Source of the DNA: CAYYYA01 sp964517065 | GTDB lineage: Bacteria > Patescibacteriota > Patescibacteriia > UBA1558 > 2-01-FULL-52-15 | NCBI GenBank assembly: GCA_964517065.1 | Contig: CAZFBK010000017.1 | Coordinates: 1-15,840, forward strand | Length of the DNA: 15,840 nt | Direction of reading: 5' to 3' | Part shown: positions 1 through 7,263 of the stretch, piece after piece | How positions within the stretch are numbered: the stretch's first letter is position 1 | Layout of the letters: every line of letters starts with the position of its first letter | Notes under the pieces: model-generated | Seen by the model: the letters and a program-made list of their open reading frames with translations, nothing else | Database searches by the model: none | What the model was told of the DNA's origin: nothing | Made by a program: the position numbers and the translations under genes

Positions 1-261
1 CTGGATTATAAAGAGTGTGTCTTAGATGACGCTAAACCTAAACACGTCATCTTAACTTTTTCTATGATGACCAAACAGAAGGCCAATGAGATAGTGATTT
101 TCTCTTACATTGCTTTCAAGTCAAAAGCCCATCGTAATGCAGTCAACGCTAAGGTTATGAAAGACCCTATGATGAATGATCCGAAATATACAGATATGCC
201 GATGCCCTTTGACATGAAACGCATGTCGTATGCGGGATTTAAGGTTATCGTTGGAGCTTAA
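1..261 (+). CDS. DUF1428-family protein, 5' truncated by window edge
   Basis: The reading frame is open from base 1, so the gene starts outside the window; about 86 C-terminal residues remain. The stretch from YKECVLDDAK through KSKAHRNAVNAKVMKDP to PFDMKRMSYAGFKVIV matches my memory of DUF1428 (YbaA-like) proteins: an ECVxDD segment, a (Y/F)KS(K/R)AHR motif, NAKVMKDP, then a closing FDxKRMxYGGFK strand. These are small soluble proteins of about 115-120 residues with an alpha/beta dimeric-barrel fold and no established reaction. The internal ATG at 64 is not the start, because family residues continue upstream of it. A rho-independent terminator lies about 90 bases after the stop. Confidence 0.85.
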   Translation: MDYKECVLDDAKPKHVILTFSMMTKQKANEIVIFSYIAFKSKAHRNAVNAKVMKDPMMNDPKYTDMPMPFDMKRMSYAGFKVIVGA

Positions 262-348
262 GGTGCTAAGACTCTGATCAACGCTGAATGTTTCCACTAG
301 GTAGTAAATAGGTGGTCATTTGGTTCAATAGTATGCAGGGTATTAACA

Positions 349-383
349 AACCGTCTCTTGGTAAGTTCGAGACGGTTTTTTTG
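349..383 (+). terminator. Rho-independent terminator after DUF1428 gene
   Basis: A 9-bp perfect stem (AACCGTCTC at 349-357 with GAGACGGTT at 369-377) and an 11-base loop are followed by a T run to 382. It ends the plus-strand transcript. It also lies just beyond the stop of the minus-strand gene at 390-578 and could act there, although the T run on that side is poor. Confidence 0.85.
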
Positions 384-389
384 TTGGAC

Positions 390-578
390 TTAGTGCCAGA
401 GTCCAATGCTGTGCAGTATCCAGAGGAAGAGTCCTAAGGGTAGGATAAAAAGCGTCCAGCCTAGGCCCAGACCAATGGGAGAGCCCCAGCTAAACCAGGA
501 GCCCCAAGCTTTCCACGGCAGCGGTTGCCACTCGTAGTTATAATCCTTGGATTTGTCTTTTGTTTCCGGTTTATCCAT
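390..578 (-). CDS. Small single-pass membrane protein, 62 aa, unknown function
   Basis: The product has a charged N-terminus (Lys, Asp and Glu in the first 12 residues), a Trp/Pro-rich middle (several W between residues 17 and 31) and one hydrophobic helix over about residues 35-57, ending at LWH. It is probably an inner-membrane protein with its charged end in the cytoplasm. I recognise no named family. There is no SD site before the ATG; instead a TATAAT box (minus strand, 586-591) ends 7 bases before it, which fits a leaderless mRNA. The bordering terminator and promoter, and sensible membrane topology, support a real gene. Confidence 0.6.
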   Translation of the reverse strand: MDKPETKDKSKDYNYEWQPLPWKAWGSWFSWGSPIGLGLGWTLFILPLGLFLWILHSIGLWH

Positions 579-585
579 AGAAATA

Positions 586-591
586 ATTATA
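586..591 (-). promoter_or_regulatory. -10 box of 62-aa membrane protein gene, leaderless type
   Basis: TATAAT on the minus strand, 7 bases from the ATG at 578. Transcription would start at or next to the A of the ATG. No convincing -35 box is seen. A 7-bp inverted repeat (ATTATCC 602-608 / GGATAAT 629-635) lies just upstream and could be an operator or chance. Confidence 0.5.
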
Positions 592-756
592 GCTTTATAA
601 AATTATCCAATCGACCTTGATGTGTATCGGATAATGAGGCCCTTGCTTTGTAGACGCTGTAGCATCTGACCTCTTTTGTTGCCCCAAGGGAAGAGCAGAG
701 GGGAAATATTCCAATGGGACAATCATAACCTAATCTTGGTCTTCTATCAATGTATG

Positions 757-785
757 AAAAACTACCGATCGCTCGGTAGTTTTTA
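757..785. terminator. Bidirectional terminator downstream of DinB-like gene
   Basis: An 8-bp perfect stem (ACTACCGA 761-768, TCGGTAGT 773-780) with a 4-base loop is flanked by an A run on the left and a T run on the right, so it can terminate in either direction. On the minus strand it directly follows the DinB-like gene. I see no gene in 579-796 on either strand. Confidence 0.85.
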
Positions 786-796
786 GTTTGTCAGTA

Positions 797-1285
797 TTAA
801 GCTTCTACTGGAGCATCCCACGGCTCATCAGCACTTGGTCCGTAGATCGATGGTACTTTACCACCGGCGAGGCGCAGGTAGACGCTGAATTGTCCGCGGT
901 GATGGATCGCATCCATTTGGATGAACCAGAGGACATCGATGACGCGCATGGACTGACCGGCGAAACTAATCATTTTATTGAGATCTTCTTCACTGGCTGC
1001 CTGCACGCGAGCTACTGTCTGGGCGTGACTGGCTTCGTAGCCGGCGATGACTTCAGCTAGAGTAGCTGGTTGATTCTGATGCAACTTCGAGAAGTCTATA
1101 GTGCCATCCAGTGCCATAGCGATGATCTGGTCTTCACTGGTGAAGCCCCAAGCCAGATGTCCGGCAGTACGGGAACGTTCATGAGGTTTGAAATCCAACT
1201 TGTCAGCTGGTAACGCCTGCAGGACACGAACGGTAGTTTTGAACTCACGGTCGTTGACTGCTAGATACATTTCTTTTTCAGTCAT
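797..1285 (-). CDS. DinB/YfiT-superfamily putative metal-dependent protein
   Basis: This is a 162-residue four-helix-bundle protein of the DinB (DUF664/YfiT) superfamily. Evidence is His43 in the AGHLAWG segment of the second helix and the hallmark IHHRGQFSVYLRLAGGKVPSIYGPSAD block at about residues 127-149. In the superfamily three His residues usually bind a divalent metal; here the residue four before His129 is Asp125, so the site may be His/Asp/His. Known members include bacillithiol- or mycothiol-linked thiol transferases and many of unknown function, so the substrate cannot be named. The gene is divergent from the GH3 gene. A -10 box (TATACT, minus strand, 1311-1316) gives a leader of about 18 bases without an SD site. 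The overlapping plus-strand frame at 788-1060 is a shadow. Confidence 0.9.
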   Translation of the reverse strand: MTEKEMYLAVNDREFKTTVRVLQALPADKLDFKPHERSRTAGHLAWGFTSEDQIIAMALDGTIDFSKLHQNQPATLAEVIAGYEASHAQTVARVQAASEEDLNKMISFAGQSMRVIDVLWFIQMDAIHHRGQFSVYLRLAGGKVPSIYGPSADEPWDAPVEA

Positions 1286-1310
1286 TGAGATAGTTTAATA
1301 ATAGGTGATC

Positions 1311-1351
1311 AGTATAGTACAGTTTAGCTTTCGTGCCAATGCTGATATACT
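1311..1351. promoter_or_regulatory. Divergent promoter region between DinB-like and GH3 genes
   Basis: TATACT occurs on the minus strand at 1311-1316 (towards the DinB-like gene) and on the plus strand at 1346-1351 (towards GH3). Expected start sites give leaders of about 18 and 23 bases. The -35 regions are weak and overlap, so the two promoters may compete. Neither leader holds an SD site. Confidence 0.45.
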
Positions 1352-1380
1352 GTAGTTATTAACCAGTTTTATCCTTACAT

Positions 1381-3210
1381 ATGAACCTCTTACGACATCA
1401 GACTCTACCTTTTTATAGTGTTATCGTTATTATGCTGGCTTTAACAGCAGGGGCATATTTTCAGCAGCTTTATTGGCAACAGCAATATATGAAAAAAAAT
1501 GAACATAGAAATTGTGATATCAGCCAAGCGCTGTATCGTGATTCTTCTAAACCTATAGCCGATAGAATCAAGGATTTATTGAGTCGGATGACAGTCGAAG
1601 AAAAGATCGGGCAAATGGCTTTGGTAGAAAAAAATAAATTATTATCACCGCACGATATTATTGATTATAATCTTGGAGCTCTCCTCAGTGGCGGTGGCAG
1701 TAAGCCGGCGATCAATGAACCGAAGCAATGGAGATTGTTAGTCGATAGTTATCAAACGTTAGCAACGCAAACCTGTCTACAGATTCCTTTGTTCTATGGC
1801 GTTGATGCTAATCATGGACACGCTAACGTGCCAGGAGCTACGGTGTTCCCGCACTTCATTGGTTTGGGAGCCACGCATGATCCTGTCTTGGTCCAACGGG
1901 TGGCACAAGCTACAGCTGAAGAGATGTTGGCTACGGGCATTGAATGGAATTTTAGTCCTGACCTCGATGTTGCCCGAGATTATCGCTGGGGTCGGGTGTA
2001 TGAAACGTTTGGTTCAGATACGGACAATGTCGCTCTCTTGGGGCGGGCTTTCATCGAAGGTACTCAGATGACAACTGCCGGCAGCAGAAGAGCCTTGGCT
2101 ACAGCCAAGCATTATGTCGGTTCTGGTGAAATGCTCTGGGGTAGTTCGGTTAACAAAAAATATAAGATAGATCAGGGCAGAAGTGCTATCACCGAAGCTG
2201 AATTACGCGCGGTTCATCTACCGCCATTCAAAGCAGCAGTAGAAAGTGGTGTACTTAGTATTATGGCAGGATTGAATAATTGGGACGGTCAGAAGTTAAC
2301 AGCGCAGCGGTATTTGCTGACAGACGTTTTGAAAAAAGAATTAGGCTTCCAAGGATTTGTCGTTTCTGATTGGTACGGTGTATATGAGGTCAATCCCAAT
2401 AAGTATCTGGCTACCGTGATGTCTATCAATGCCGGTACGGATATGGTTATGTTACCATACGATTATCAGATCTTTACCGCAGATATGCTACAAGCTATAG
2501 CTCGGGGAGATATTTCTCAAGCACGACTAGATGATGCTGTTAGCCGTATTCTGCGTGCTAAGTTTACAGCCGGACTTTTTGATCCGGAAGATCACAAGGC
2601 TGATTTCAGTGTTATTGGTTCGGACTCTCACCGTGCTTTGGCGCGGGAAGCTGTGCGGAAATCATTAGTACTGCTCAAAAACGATTCAGCTACCTTACCT
2701 TTGTCTAAAGATACTTCTCATATTGTCGTTGCTGGCTCAGCTGCGGATAATATTGGACAACAATCAGGAGCCTGGACAATAGAGTGGCAAGGTGTCGATG
2801 GCAATTGGATTGCAGGAACTTCCATCTTGGCAGGTATGAGACAAGTGGTCAGCAATAAGACACAGGTTGAGTATAATGAAGATGGAAACTTTGCCATCTC
2901 CAAGGACTTAGCTGATGTAGGTATTGCTGTGGTCGGAGAGAAGCCGTATGCAGAAGGTTACGGTGATAGTGAACATCCAAGCTTGAGTCCGCAGGATCTG
3001 GAGGTCATTGCTCGTGTCAAAGCTGCGAGTAAAAAGATAATCGTGCTTATTATTTCCGGACGACCGTTAGACATTAAACCTTATGTCTCTCAGTGGGATG
3101 GTGTAGTCGCCGCTTGGTTACCTGGCAGTGCAGGAGAGGGTATAGCAGATGTATTATTTGGTGATTATTCTTTTTCTGGCACGTTGCCAGTGCGTTGGGA
3201 TCTACAGTAA
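1381..3210 (+). CDS. Membrane-anchored GH3 beta-glucosidase / exo-beta-glucanase
   Basis: This 609-residue glycoside hydrolase family 3 enzyme should release glucose from the non-reducing end of beta-glucans or oligosaccharides by a retaining mechanism. An uncleaved hydrophobic helix at about residues 10-28 should place it outside the membrane. The (beta/alpha)8 domain covers about 55-400 with the KHYVGSG motif (Lys243-His244) and the nucleophile Asp330 in VVSDWYG. The second domain runs from about 425 to the end, with the likely acid/base Glu525 in VGEKPYAEGYGD, as in the plant ExoI-like subgroup. The C-terminus stops right after the GTLPVRW strand, so there is no fibronectin-III-like domain. 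The start is the first ATG in frame and precedes the anchor. No SD is seen. Exact substrate is unknown. Confidence 0.95.
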   Translation: MNLLRHQTLPFYSVIVIMLALTAGAYFQQLYWQQQYMKKNEHRNCDISQALYRDSSKPIADRIKDLLSRMTVEEKIGQMALVEKNKLLSPHDIIDYNLGALLSGGGSKPAINEPKQWRLLVDSYQTLATQTCLQIPLFYGVDANHGHANVPGATVFPHFIGLGATHDPVLVQRVAQATAEEMLATGIEWNFSPDLDVARDYRWGRVYETFGSDTDNVALLGRAFIEGTQMTTAGSRRALATAKHYVGSGEMLWGSSVNKKYKIDQGRSAITEAELRAVHLPPFKAAVESGVLSIMAGLNNWDGQKLTAQRYLLTDVLKKELGFQGFVVSDWYGVYEVNPNKYLATVMSINAGTDMVMLPYDYQIFTADMLQAIARGDISQARLDDAVSRILRAKFTAGLFDPEDHKADFSVIGSDSHRALAREAVRKSLVLLKNDSATLPLSKDTSHIVVAGSAADNIGQQSGAWTIEWQGVDGNWIAGTSILAGMRQVVSNKTQVEYNEDGNFAISKDLADVGIAVVGEKPYAEGYGDSEHPSLSPQDLEVIARVKAASKKIIVLIISGRPLDIKPYVSQWDGVVAAWLPGSAGEGIADVLFGDYSFSGTLPVRWDLQ

Positions 3211-3284
3211 AGAGGACTCTTGTAGTGTCATGATTTCGATTGAACAACGTCTAGGTAGTTAGAACCGACAGTAGGGATGTGTGG

Positions 3285-3290
3285 TATAGT
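3285..3290 (+). promoter_or_regulatory. -10 box of VOC gene, leaderless type
   Basis: TATAGT ends 6 bases before the ATG at 3297, so the expected start site is the A of that codon. This argues against the in-frame ATG at 3279, which would lie upstream of the -10 box. No strong -35 box is seen. Confidence 0.55.
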
Positions 3291-3296
3291 AAAACT

Positions 3297-3776
3297 ATGA
3301 TCCACCCAGAAGTCCGCATCGGCCATGTACATCTGACCGTCAGTGATTTAGCACGATCATTGGCTTTTTATCGTGATATTCTCGGTTTTGCGGTCACTAC
3401 CACCTACGGTGATTCGGCTGTCTTCCTCTCGGCGGGAGGCTATCACCATCACATTGCTCTGAATACCTGGGCCGGTAAAGGCCTGCCGCCGTCACAGGGC
3501 GATCAGGCCGGACTGTATCACGTGGCTATCCTCTATCCGAGCCGTTTAGAATTAGCCAAAGCTCTTAAGCAGCTGCTTGACGCACAGTATCCGATCGAAG
3601 GCGCTTCTGATCATGGTGTATCTGAAGCTATCTATCTGCGGGACCCAGATAATATCGGTGTTGAGCTCTATGTTGATCGACCGCAGAGCGAATGGCCGAA
3701 GAAAGCTGACGGCGCGTTGGAGATGACTATCCAACCTATAGATTTGGACAATTTGTTAACTGAACTAAAAAAATAA
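3297..3776 (+). CDS. VOC/glyoxalase-fold protein, CatE-like
   Basis: This 159-residue vicinal-oxygen-chelate protein has RIGHVHLTVSDLARS at 7-21, LAFYRDILGF at 22-31, FLSAGGYHHHIALNTWAG at 43-60, LYHVAILYPSR at 73-83 and YLRDPDNIGVELYVDRP at 113-129. Paired beta-alpha-beta-beta-beta modules build a metal site; His12, the HHH cluster (50-52) and Glu123 are candidate ligands. It resembles the N-terminal part of CatE-type ring-cleavage dioxygenase-like proteins, but it is half their length, so a catechol dioxygenase role should not be assumed. Start at 3297 is chosen because homologous sequence begins there and a -10 box ends 6 bases upstream. The next gene begins 2 bases after the stop, so the two are probably co-transcribed. 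Confidence 0.9.
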   Translation: MIHPEVRIGHVHLTVSDLARSLAFYRDILGFAVTTTYGDSAVFLSAGGYHHHIALNTWAGKGLPPSQGDQAGLYHVAILYPSRLELAKALKQLLDAQYPIEGASDHGVSEAIYLRDPDNIGVELYVDRPQSEWPKKADGALEMTIQPIDLDNLLTELKK

Positions 3777-3778
3777 TT

Positions 3779-4330
3779 ATGAAGCGTTTGAGTATTATTA
3801 TAGGTGCAGCTATCGCCTTAGGAGTATTGGTTATTATCTTTGTTGGTATGTACAAATTTAATTTTCGGAATGATGATATTATTTTATCTCCGACTCCACC
3901 GGTCAGCATCAAAGATACAACCTATGTGATTGACCATCGGGCAGTGACCTTGATAGGCGGCATCGCGACAGAGCGGCTCGCGGATTCCAGTGCTTCTATG
4001 ACCACTAAGTATTTCGGTAATGAGGTTGAAGGTGATTTTAATAATGACGGACAGGCTGATACCGCTTTCCTACTCACACAGGACAGTGGTGGGACTGGGA
4101 CGTTCTATTATCTAGTCGTAGCCTTGAAGCAGGGTAGCGGCTATCGAGGAACCAACGCTATTTTGTTAGGTGACCGTATCGCGCCTCAGACCACAGGCTA
4201 TATGAATAATCTGATTGTAGTTAACTATGCCGATCGCAAACCAATCGAGCCAATGACAGCGATCCCTACGGTGGGTATCAGTCGATATTTTAGCATAAAT
4301 GGGACAGTGTTAACGGAAGTCTCTAAATAG
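3779..4330 (+). CDS. Membrane-anchored protein with EF-hand-like DxNxDGxxD loop
   Basis: The 183-residue product has a short basic N-terminus, one hydrophobic helix (about 5-25), a Pro-rich linker (38-42) and an extracytoplasmic domain. The loop GDFNNDGQADTAFL at 85-98 has Asp86, Asn88, Asp90, Gln92 and Asp94 in calcium-loop register, followed by TQDSGGTGTFYYLVVAL, GTNAILLGDRIAPQT and VVNYADRK. I recall similar anchored proteins in Patescibacteria, with no known function; calcium binding is inference. It starts 2 bases after the VOC stop with no SD, so translation may be coupled or re-initiated. A lipobox cysteine is not seen, so it is anchored by the helix. Confidence 0.75.
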   Translation: MKRLSIIIGAAIALGVLVIIFVGMYKFNFRNDDIILSPTPPVSIKDTTYVIDHRAVTLIGGIATERLADSSASMTTKYFGNEVEGDFNNDGQADTAFLLTQDSGGTGTFYYLVVALKQGSGYRGTNAILLGDRIAPQTTGYMNNLIVVNYADRKPIEPMTAIPTVGISRYFSINGTVLTEVSK

Positions 4331-4360
4331 CAAGGGTCTTAAAAAAGACTGAGTATCTGC

Positions 4361-4366
4361 TATAAT
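4361..4366 (+). promoter_or_regulatory. Candidate -10 box before MliC-domain gene
   Basis: TATAAT in the 86-base gap after the preceding gene would give a leader of about 44 bases. A GGAGGG at 4373-4378 lies too far from the ATG at 4417 to be its SD. No clear -35 box is seen. Confidence 0.4.
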
Positions 4367-4416
4367 GCGTCCGGAGGGTTGAAGTCTGAGATTAATTATT
4401 AATAAGATCTAATGTT

Positions 4417-5295
4417 ATGAAGAAAAATTCCATACTATGGTTGGTGGTCATCGCCGTGTTGATCCTGATCGTTATTAGTTTATATTTACTTAGCCGTAAG
4501 CCCGAGCCGATCGTTGAGACTCCAGTACCAACGCCACCAGTAGAGAAAGTAGTGCATTATTATTGTGAAGAAGGCGCACTGACGGCCACCTTCACAGATA
4601 ACCAAGTAGTATTGACCATGGCAGAAGATAAGAAAGTTACCCTGCCTCAAGTGGAGTCTGGCTCAGGCGTGCGTTATCAAGCAACTACACTTACCTTCTG
4701 GACCAAAGGCAGTAATGCTTTCCTGACAGACAGTGACAAGCCCTCCTATACTAACTGTGTAGCTGGTACGGTGACCTCCAATGGTGATAGTCAGAGGTTC
4801 ACAGATAGTACTAATGCTTTTAGCTTCTCATACCCTTCCATAGCTCGACTCTCAGGCAGTGATGGTAGCTATACGACAGACTGGATGTTTAATGCAACTT
4901 CAACTGGAATGTTGCTAGCTAAAGTTATTATCCCTAGAGATGTTCAACCGAAGACCAATTTCAGCGAAGCGCGTCTGACGATTGGTGTCAGCTCTCAAGA
5001 CGCGGCGATCACCGGTTGTCTGATCCCTACAAGTGGAGCTCAGGTGGCGACATCAACTCTGAGTATCAACGGTATTCCGTATACGGTCATCACCTCGAAT
5101 GATGCTGGTGCCGGTAACTTTTACCAAACGACCAGCTACCGTGCTGTGCATGATGACCAGTGTTATGCCATCGAGTATACTATTCATACTACCAATATTG
5201 ATAACTACTCACCTGATCAGGGTATTACCGAATACGATGCCACTACCATTAAGGCTTTGTTAGAGAATATGGTTCAAAGCTTCCGCTGGTTATAA
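4417..5295 (+). CDS. Membrane-anchored protein with MliC-like lysozyme-inhibitor domain
   Basis: The product has 292 residues. A hydrophobic anchor (about 7-25) and a Pro-rich spacer (29-42) lead into an MliC/PliC-like domain at about 46-117. That domain shows the expected YxCEEG start (Cys50), SGVRY (83-87), TFWTKGSNAFLTD (93-105) and a second cysteine (Cys114) able to pair with Cys50. In the family the SGxxY and TKG segments insert into the active site of C-type lysozymes. Residues about 125-292 form a second domain (from FTDSTNAFSFSYP) with two further cysteines in similar sequence contexts (CLIPTSG and QCYAIEY); I do not recognise it. A role in protecting the cell from lysozyme-like enzymes is inference from the first domain. 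A terminator follows. Confidence 0.75.
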   Translation: MKKNSILWLVVIAVLILIVISLYLLSRKPEPIVETPVPTPPVEKVVHYYCEEGALTATFTDNQVVLTMAEDKKVTLPQVESGSGVRYQATTLTFWTKGSNAFLTDSDKPSYTNCVAGTVTSNGDSQRFTDSTNAFSFSYPSIARLSGSDGSYTTDWMFNATSTGMLLAKVIIPRDVQPKTNFSEARLTIGVSSQDAAITGCLIPTSGAQVATSTLSINGIPYTVITSNDAGAGNFYQTTSYRAVHDDQCYAIEYTIHTTNIDNYSPDQGITEYDATTIKALLENMVQSFRWL

Positions 5296-5319
5296 GGTTT
5301 TTAGAAGTCGATCAAAAAG

Positions 5320-5343
5320 TAGCTCTATAGAGGGCTATTTTTT
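5320..5343 (+). terminator. Rho-independent terminator after MliC-domain gene
   Basis: A 7-bp stem (TAGCTCT 5320-5326, AGGGCTA 5331-5337, one G-U pair) with the loop ATAG is followed by TTTTTT. Confidence 0.85.
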
Positions 5344-5347
5344 GTTA

Positions 5348-5376
5348 TTGACATATTGATGCTAAGCTGGTATACT
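5348..5376 (+). promoter_or_regulatory. Consensus sigma70-type promoter of the 88-aa gene
   Basis: TTGACA (5348-5353), a 17-base spacer and TATACT (5371-5376) give a start near 5383 and a leader of about 52 bases. This is one of only two near-perfect promoters in the window; the other lies upstream of 23S. Confidence 0.85.
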
Positions 5377-5434
5377 ACATTTCTGAAAATTTGCAGTTGT
5401 TGGTCGTTTGCCCACCCACCATCACGGAGGACGC

Positions 5435-5701
5435 GTGGCCCAAGACATGAAGGTAGAGCTTCTGAGGCTTGTTGACGAACGAAAGCTCGATGAGGCACGG
5501 AAGCTTCTCGAACAGCTTCATAATCTGCACGGAATCACCGACGAGGTGTATGACCAGCTGTGCGTTGATCTGCTCGAACACACCATGTCACGACGTGAAT
5601 GGGAGCATTCTCTCACCCTGGCTCAAGCCACACGTTGCTCCGATGAACGGGAAGAGAGGATCGGCGATCTCACTGGCAAGATGGGATTTTTACACGATTG
5701 A
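5435..5701 (+). CDS. Small helical protein, 88 aa, unknown function
   Basis: I recognise no family. The product is soluble, highly charged and nearly all helical by composition: LLRLVDERKLDEARKLLEQL (about residues 9-28), then EVYDQLCVDLLEHT and EWEHSLTLAQATRC, with two Cys. The first two helices resemble a helix-turn-helix pair of TPR-like type, but one repeat is not enough to call. GTG at 5435 is chosen as start because GGAGG (5426-5430) lies 4 bases before it; ATG at 5447 is 16 bases from it and is a second choice. The gene has its own consensus promoter and GC-rich terminator, so it is a single-gene unit. Sampled lines of it are about 52% GC against about 27% in a sampled GH3 line. The strong SD also sets it apart from most neighbours. 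Confidence 0.7.
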   Translation: MAQDMKVELLRLVDERKLDEARKLLEQLHNLHGITDEVYDQLCVDLLEHTMSRREWEHSLTLAQATRCSDEREERIGDLTGKMGFLHD

Positions 5702-5713
5702 ACAACTGCAAAA

Positions 5714-5763
5714 GGCTCCGCCCAATTCACTCCACCACGGGGTGACACGGGCGGGGCTCTTTT
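5714..5763 (+). terminator. GC-rich terminator after 88-aa gene
   Basis: A 9-bp stem (GCTCCGCCC 5715-5723, GGGCGGGGC 5749-5757, one G-U pair), with an inner TCAC/GTGA pairing, is followed by CTCTTTTG. Confidence 0.8.
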
Positions 5764-5785
5764 GTTTCTCTCATTGACCAAAGAA

Positions 5786-5791
5786 TATAAT
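5786..5791 (+). promoter_or_regulatory. -10 box of murD
   Basis: TATAAT with a possible TTGTTT -35 (5762-5767, 18-base spacer) overlapping the T run of the preceding terminator. A start near 5798 leaves a leader of 13-19 bases. Confidence 0.5.
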
Positions 5792-5810
5792 TCTATTACC
5801 CTTGAGACGT

Positions 5811-7208
5811 ATGCCAATGGAATTTCATGATAAGAACGTAGCAGTATTAGGATTTGCCGTTGAAGGACAGGCGATGGCTGATTTGCTGTTGGCGCGCGGA
5901 GCGCGGGTAACTGTCTACGACGACAAAGAATTATCATCTGAAGTACGATCGCCGTATGAATCACAGTCAGTGGTATTTCGTGTCGCACCATTTGGTGATC
6001 TGACACAATTCGACTATATCAGCCGCACTCCCGGTATTCGTCTCGACCGCGCGGAAATAGTCCAAGCCAAAGCTGCCGGTGTGCCTATTATTTCTAATAC
6101 AAAATTATTTCTCGAAGAAGCCAAAGGAGTGGTTATCGGTGTGACGGGTACGAAAGGTAAGGGCACAACATCACAGCTTCTTTTTAATATTATTTCATCA
6201 GTACGAGACAATGTTTTTCTTGGAGGCAACATTGGTCAGTCACCGTTGAAATTCTTGCAACAGCTCAATGATCATTCCATTACCATTTTAGAATTATCCA
6301 GTTTCCAGTTAGCTGATGTGACCAAAAGTCCGCAGCTGGCGATCGTTCTGATGGTGACGTCGGAACATTTGGATTATCACAAAGATCTGAATGAATATAT
6401 TGAAGCCAAAGCGGGTATAACCAAATTTCAAACCGCAGATGATACGGTGATTTATAATGCTGATTATCCGGCGTCAGTTAAAATCGCACAGCAATCAAAG
6501 GGGCAGAAGTTTGGAGTTAGGAGTCAGGAGTTAAGGAAGTCCGTAGGGACAGGTCTAGACCTGTCTTTACGAAACGCCTCCACGGTCACGAATTGTGCTG
6601 TCCATGATGGTGTTATAGTTGTTCGATTAAATGAAGTTGATGAATCCATCATGCCCGTCTCCGATATCGGTCTCGTCGGTCAGCACAACTGGGAGAATGT
6701 CTGTGCTGCTATTATGGCTGCCAAAGTATTGCAGATTGATAACGGACATATTATTCAAGCAGTCAAAGCCTTCAAAGGTTTGGAGCACCGTTTAGAATTT
6801 GTCCGTGAAGTAAAGGGAGTAAACTATTACAACGACTCTATCTCGACCACGCCGGAGTCAGCTATCGCAGCCATCAGAGCTTTCGCTCAACCAAAGATCC
6901 TGATCCTCGGCGGTTCATCCAAGCACAGTGATTTTACAGAGCTGGGTAAGGTTATTCGTGAGAGTAATTCTATCAAAGCGATCATCGGTATTGGCGATGA
7001 ATGGTCGAATATCAAGCAAGTAATCGGTACGACACAGCTCAAATTGATCGAGAGTTGCCGCACAATGCCGGAGATCATGGCAGCGATACAGACTGTCGTG
7101 ATGTCAGGTGATGTAGTTGTTTTGTCGCCAGCTTGTGCCAGCTTCGGATTATTCAAAGATTATAAAGATCGAGGACAGCAGTTCAAACAGACAGTAGCTA
7201 ATTTATAA
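5811..7208 (+). CDS. murD: UDP-N-acetylmuramoyl-L-alanine--D-glutamate ligase
   Basis: MurD adds D-glutamate to UDP-MurNAc-L-Ala in the cytoplasm, the second amino-acid step of peptidoglycan precursor synthesis, with ATP. The N-terminal Rossmann domain (about 1-100, VAVLGFAVEGQA) is followed by the P-loop VTGTKGKGTT (about 111-120), GGNIGQSP, the ELSSFQL segment, SEHLDYH, GQHNWENVCAA, the EHRLEFV hinge, YYNDSISTTPES and the C-terminal LSPACASFGLFKDYKDRG. Length (465 aa from ATG 5811; 463 from ATG 5817) is slightly above the usual ~440-450. The excess lies at about residues 232-253, where heptad repeats and a perfect-stem palindrome are translated in frame. TTG at 5802 is a less likely start. 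No strong SD. It is a stand-alone mur gene, not in a dcw cluster here. Confidence 0.96.
   Translation: MPMEFHDKNVAVLGFAVEGQAMADLLLARGARVTVYDDKELSSEVRSPYESQSVVFRVAPFGDLTQFDYISRTPGIRLDRAEIVQAKAAGVPIISNTKLFLEEAKGVVIGVTGTKGKGTTSQLLFNIISSVRDNVFLGGNIGQSPLKFLQQLNDHSITILELSSFQLADVTKSPQLAIVLMVTSEHLDYHKDLNEYIEAKAGITKFQTADDTVIYNADYPASVKIAQQSKGQKFGVRSQELRKSVGTGLDLSLRNASTVTNCAVHDGVIVVRLNEVDESIMPVSDIGLVGQHNWENVCAAIMAAKVLQIDNGHIIQAVKAFKGLEHRLEFVREVKGVNYYNDSISTTPESAIAAIRAFAQPKILILGGSSKHSDFTELGKVIRESNSIKAIIGIGDEWSNIKQVIGTTQLKLIESCRTMPEIMAAIQTVVMSGDVVVLSPACASFGLFKDYKDRGQQFKQTVANL
6506..6570 (+). repeat. Heptad repeats plus 28-bp palindrome inside murD
   Basis: Four successive 7-mers (GAAGTTT, GGAGTTA, GGAGTCA, GGAGTTA; 6506-6533) are followed by a palindrome at 6543-6570. 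Its 18-base centre (6548-6565) is a perfect inverted repeat and the outer five pairs include two G-U pairs. The whole tract stays in the murD frame and codes roughly for residues 232-253, where E. coli MurD has only a short link. Confidence 0.75.
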
Positions 7209-7213
7209 AAAAG

Positions 7214-7252
7214 CAGCGCCCGATCGTCACGAGGACGACTGGGCGCTTTTTA
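7214..7252. terminator. Bidirectional terminator between convergent murD and Cys-rich gene
   Basis: The stem AGCGCCC / GGGCGCT, with an inner TCGTC / GGACGA pairing around loop ACGA, has T runs on both outer sides: TTTTT at 7247-7251 and A6 before the stem at 7207-7212. It serves murD on the plus strand and the 7264-8026 pair on the minus strand. Confidence 0.9.
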
Positions 7253-7263
7253 GTTGGCATGGC

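Noticed and set aside
788..1060. Plus-strand frame opposite the DinB-like gene
   Set aside because: The minus-strand frame has clear family motifs; this one has none.
3279..3296. Upstream ATG for the VOC gene
   Set aside because: It lies before the -10 box at 3285-3290, and family similarity begins at the 3297 start.
4373..4402. GGAGGG followed by a TTG-started 7-codon frame before the MliC gene
   Set aside because: The SD-like site touches the TTG with no spacing, and nothing else supports a leader peptide.
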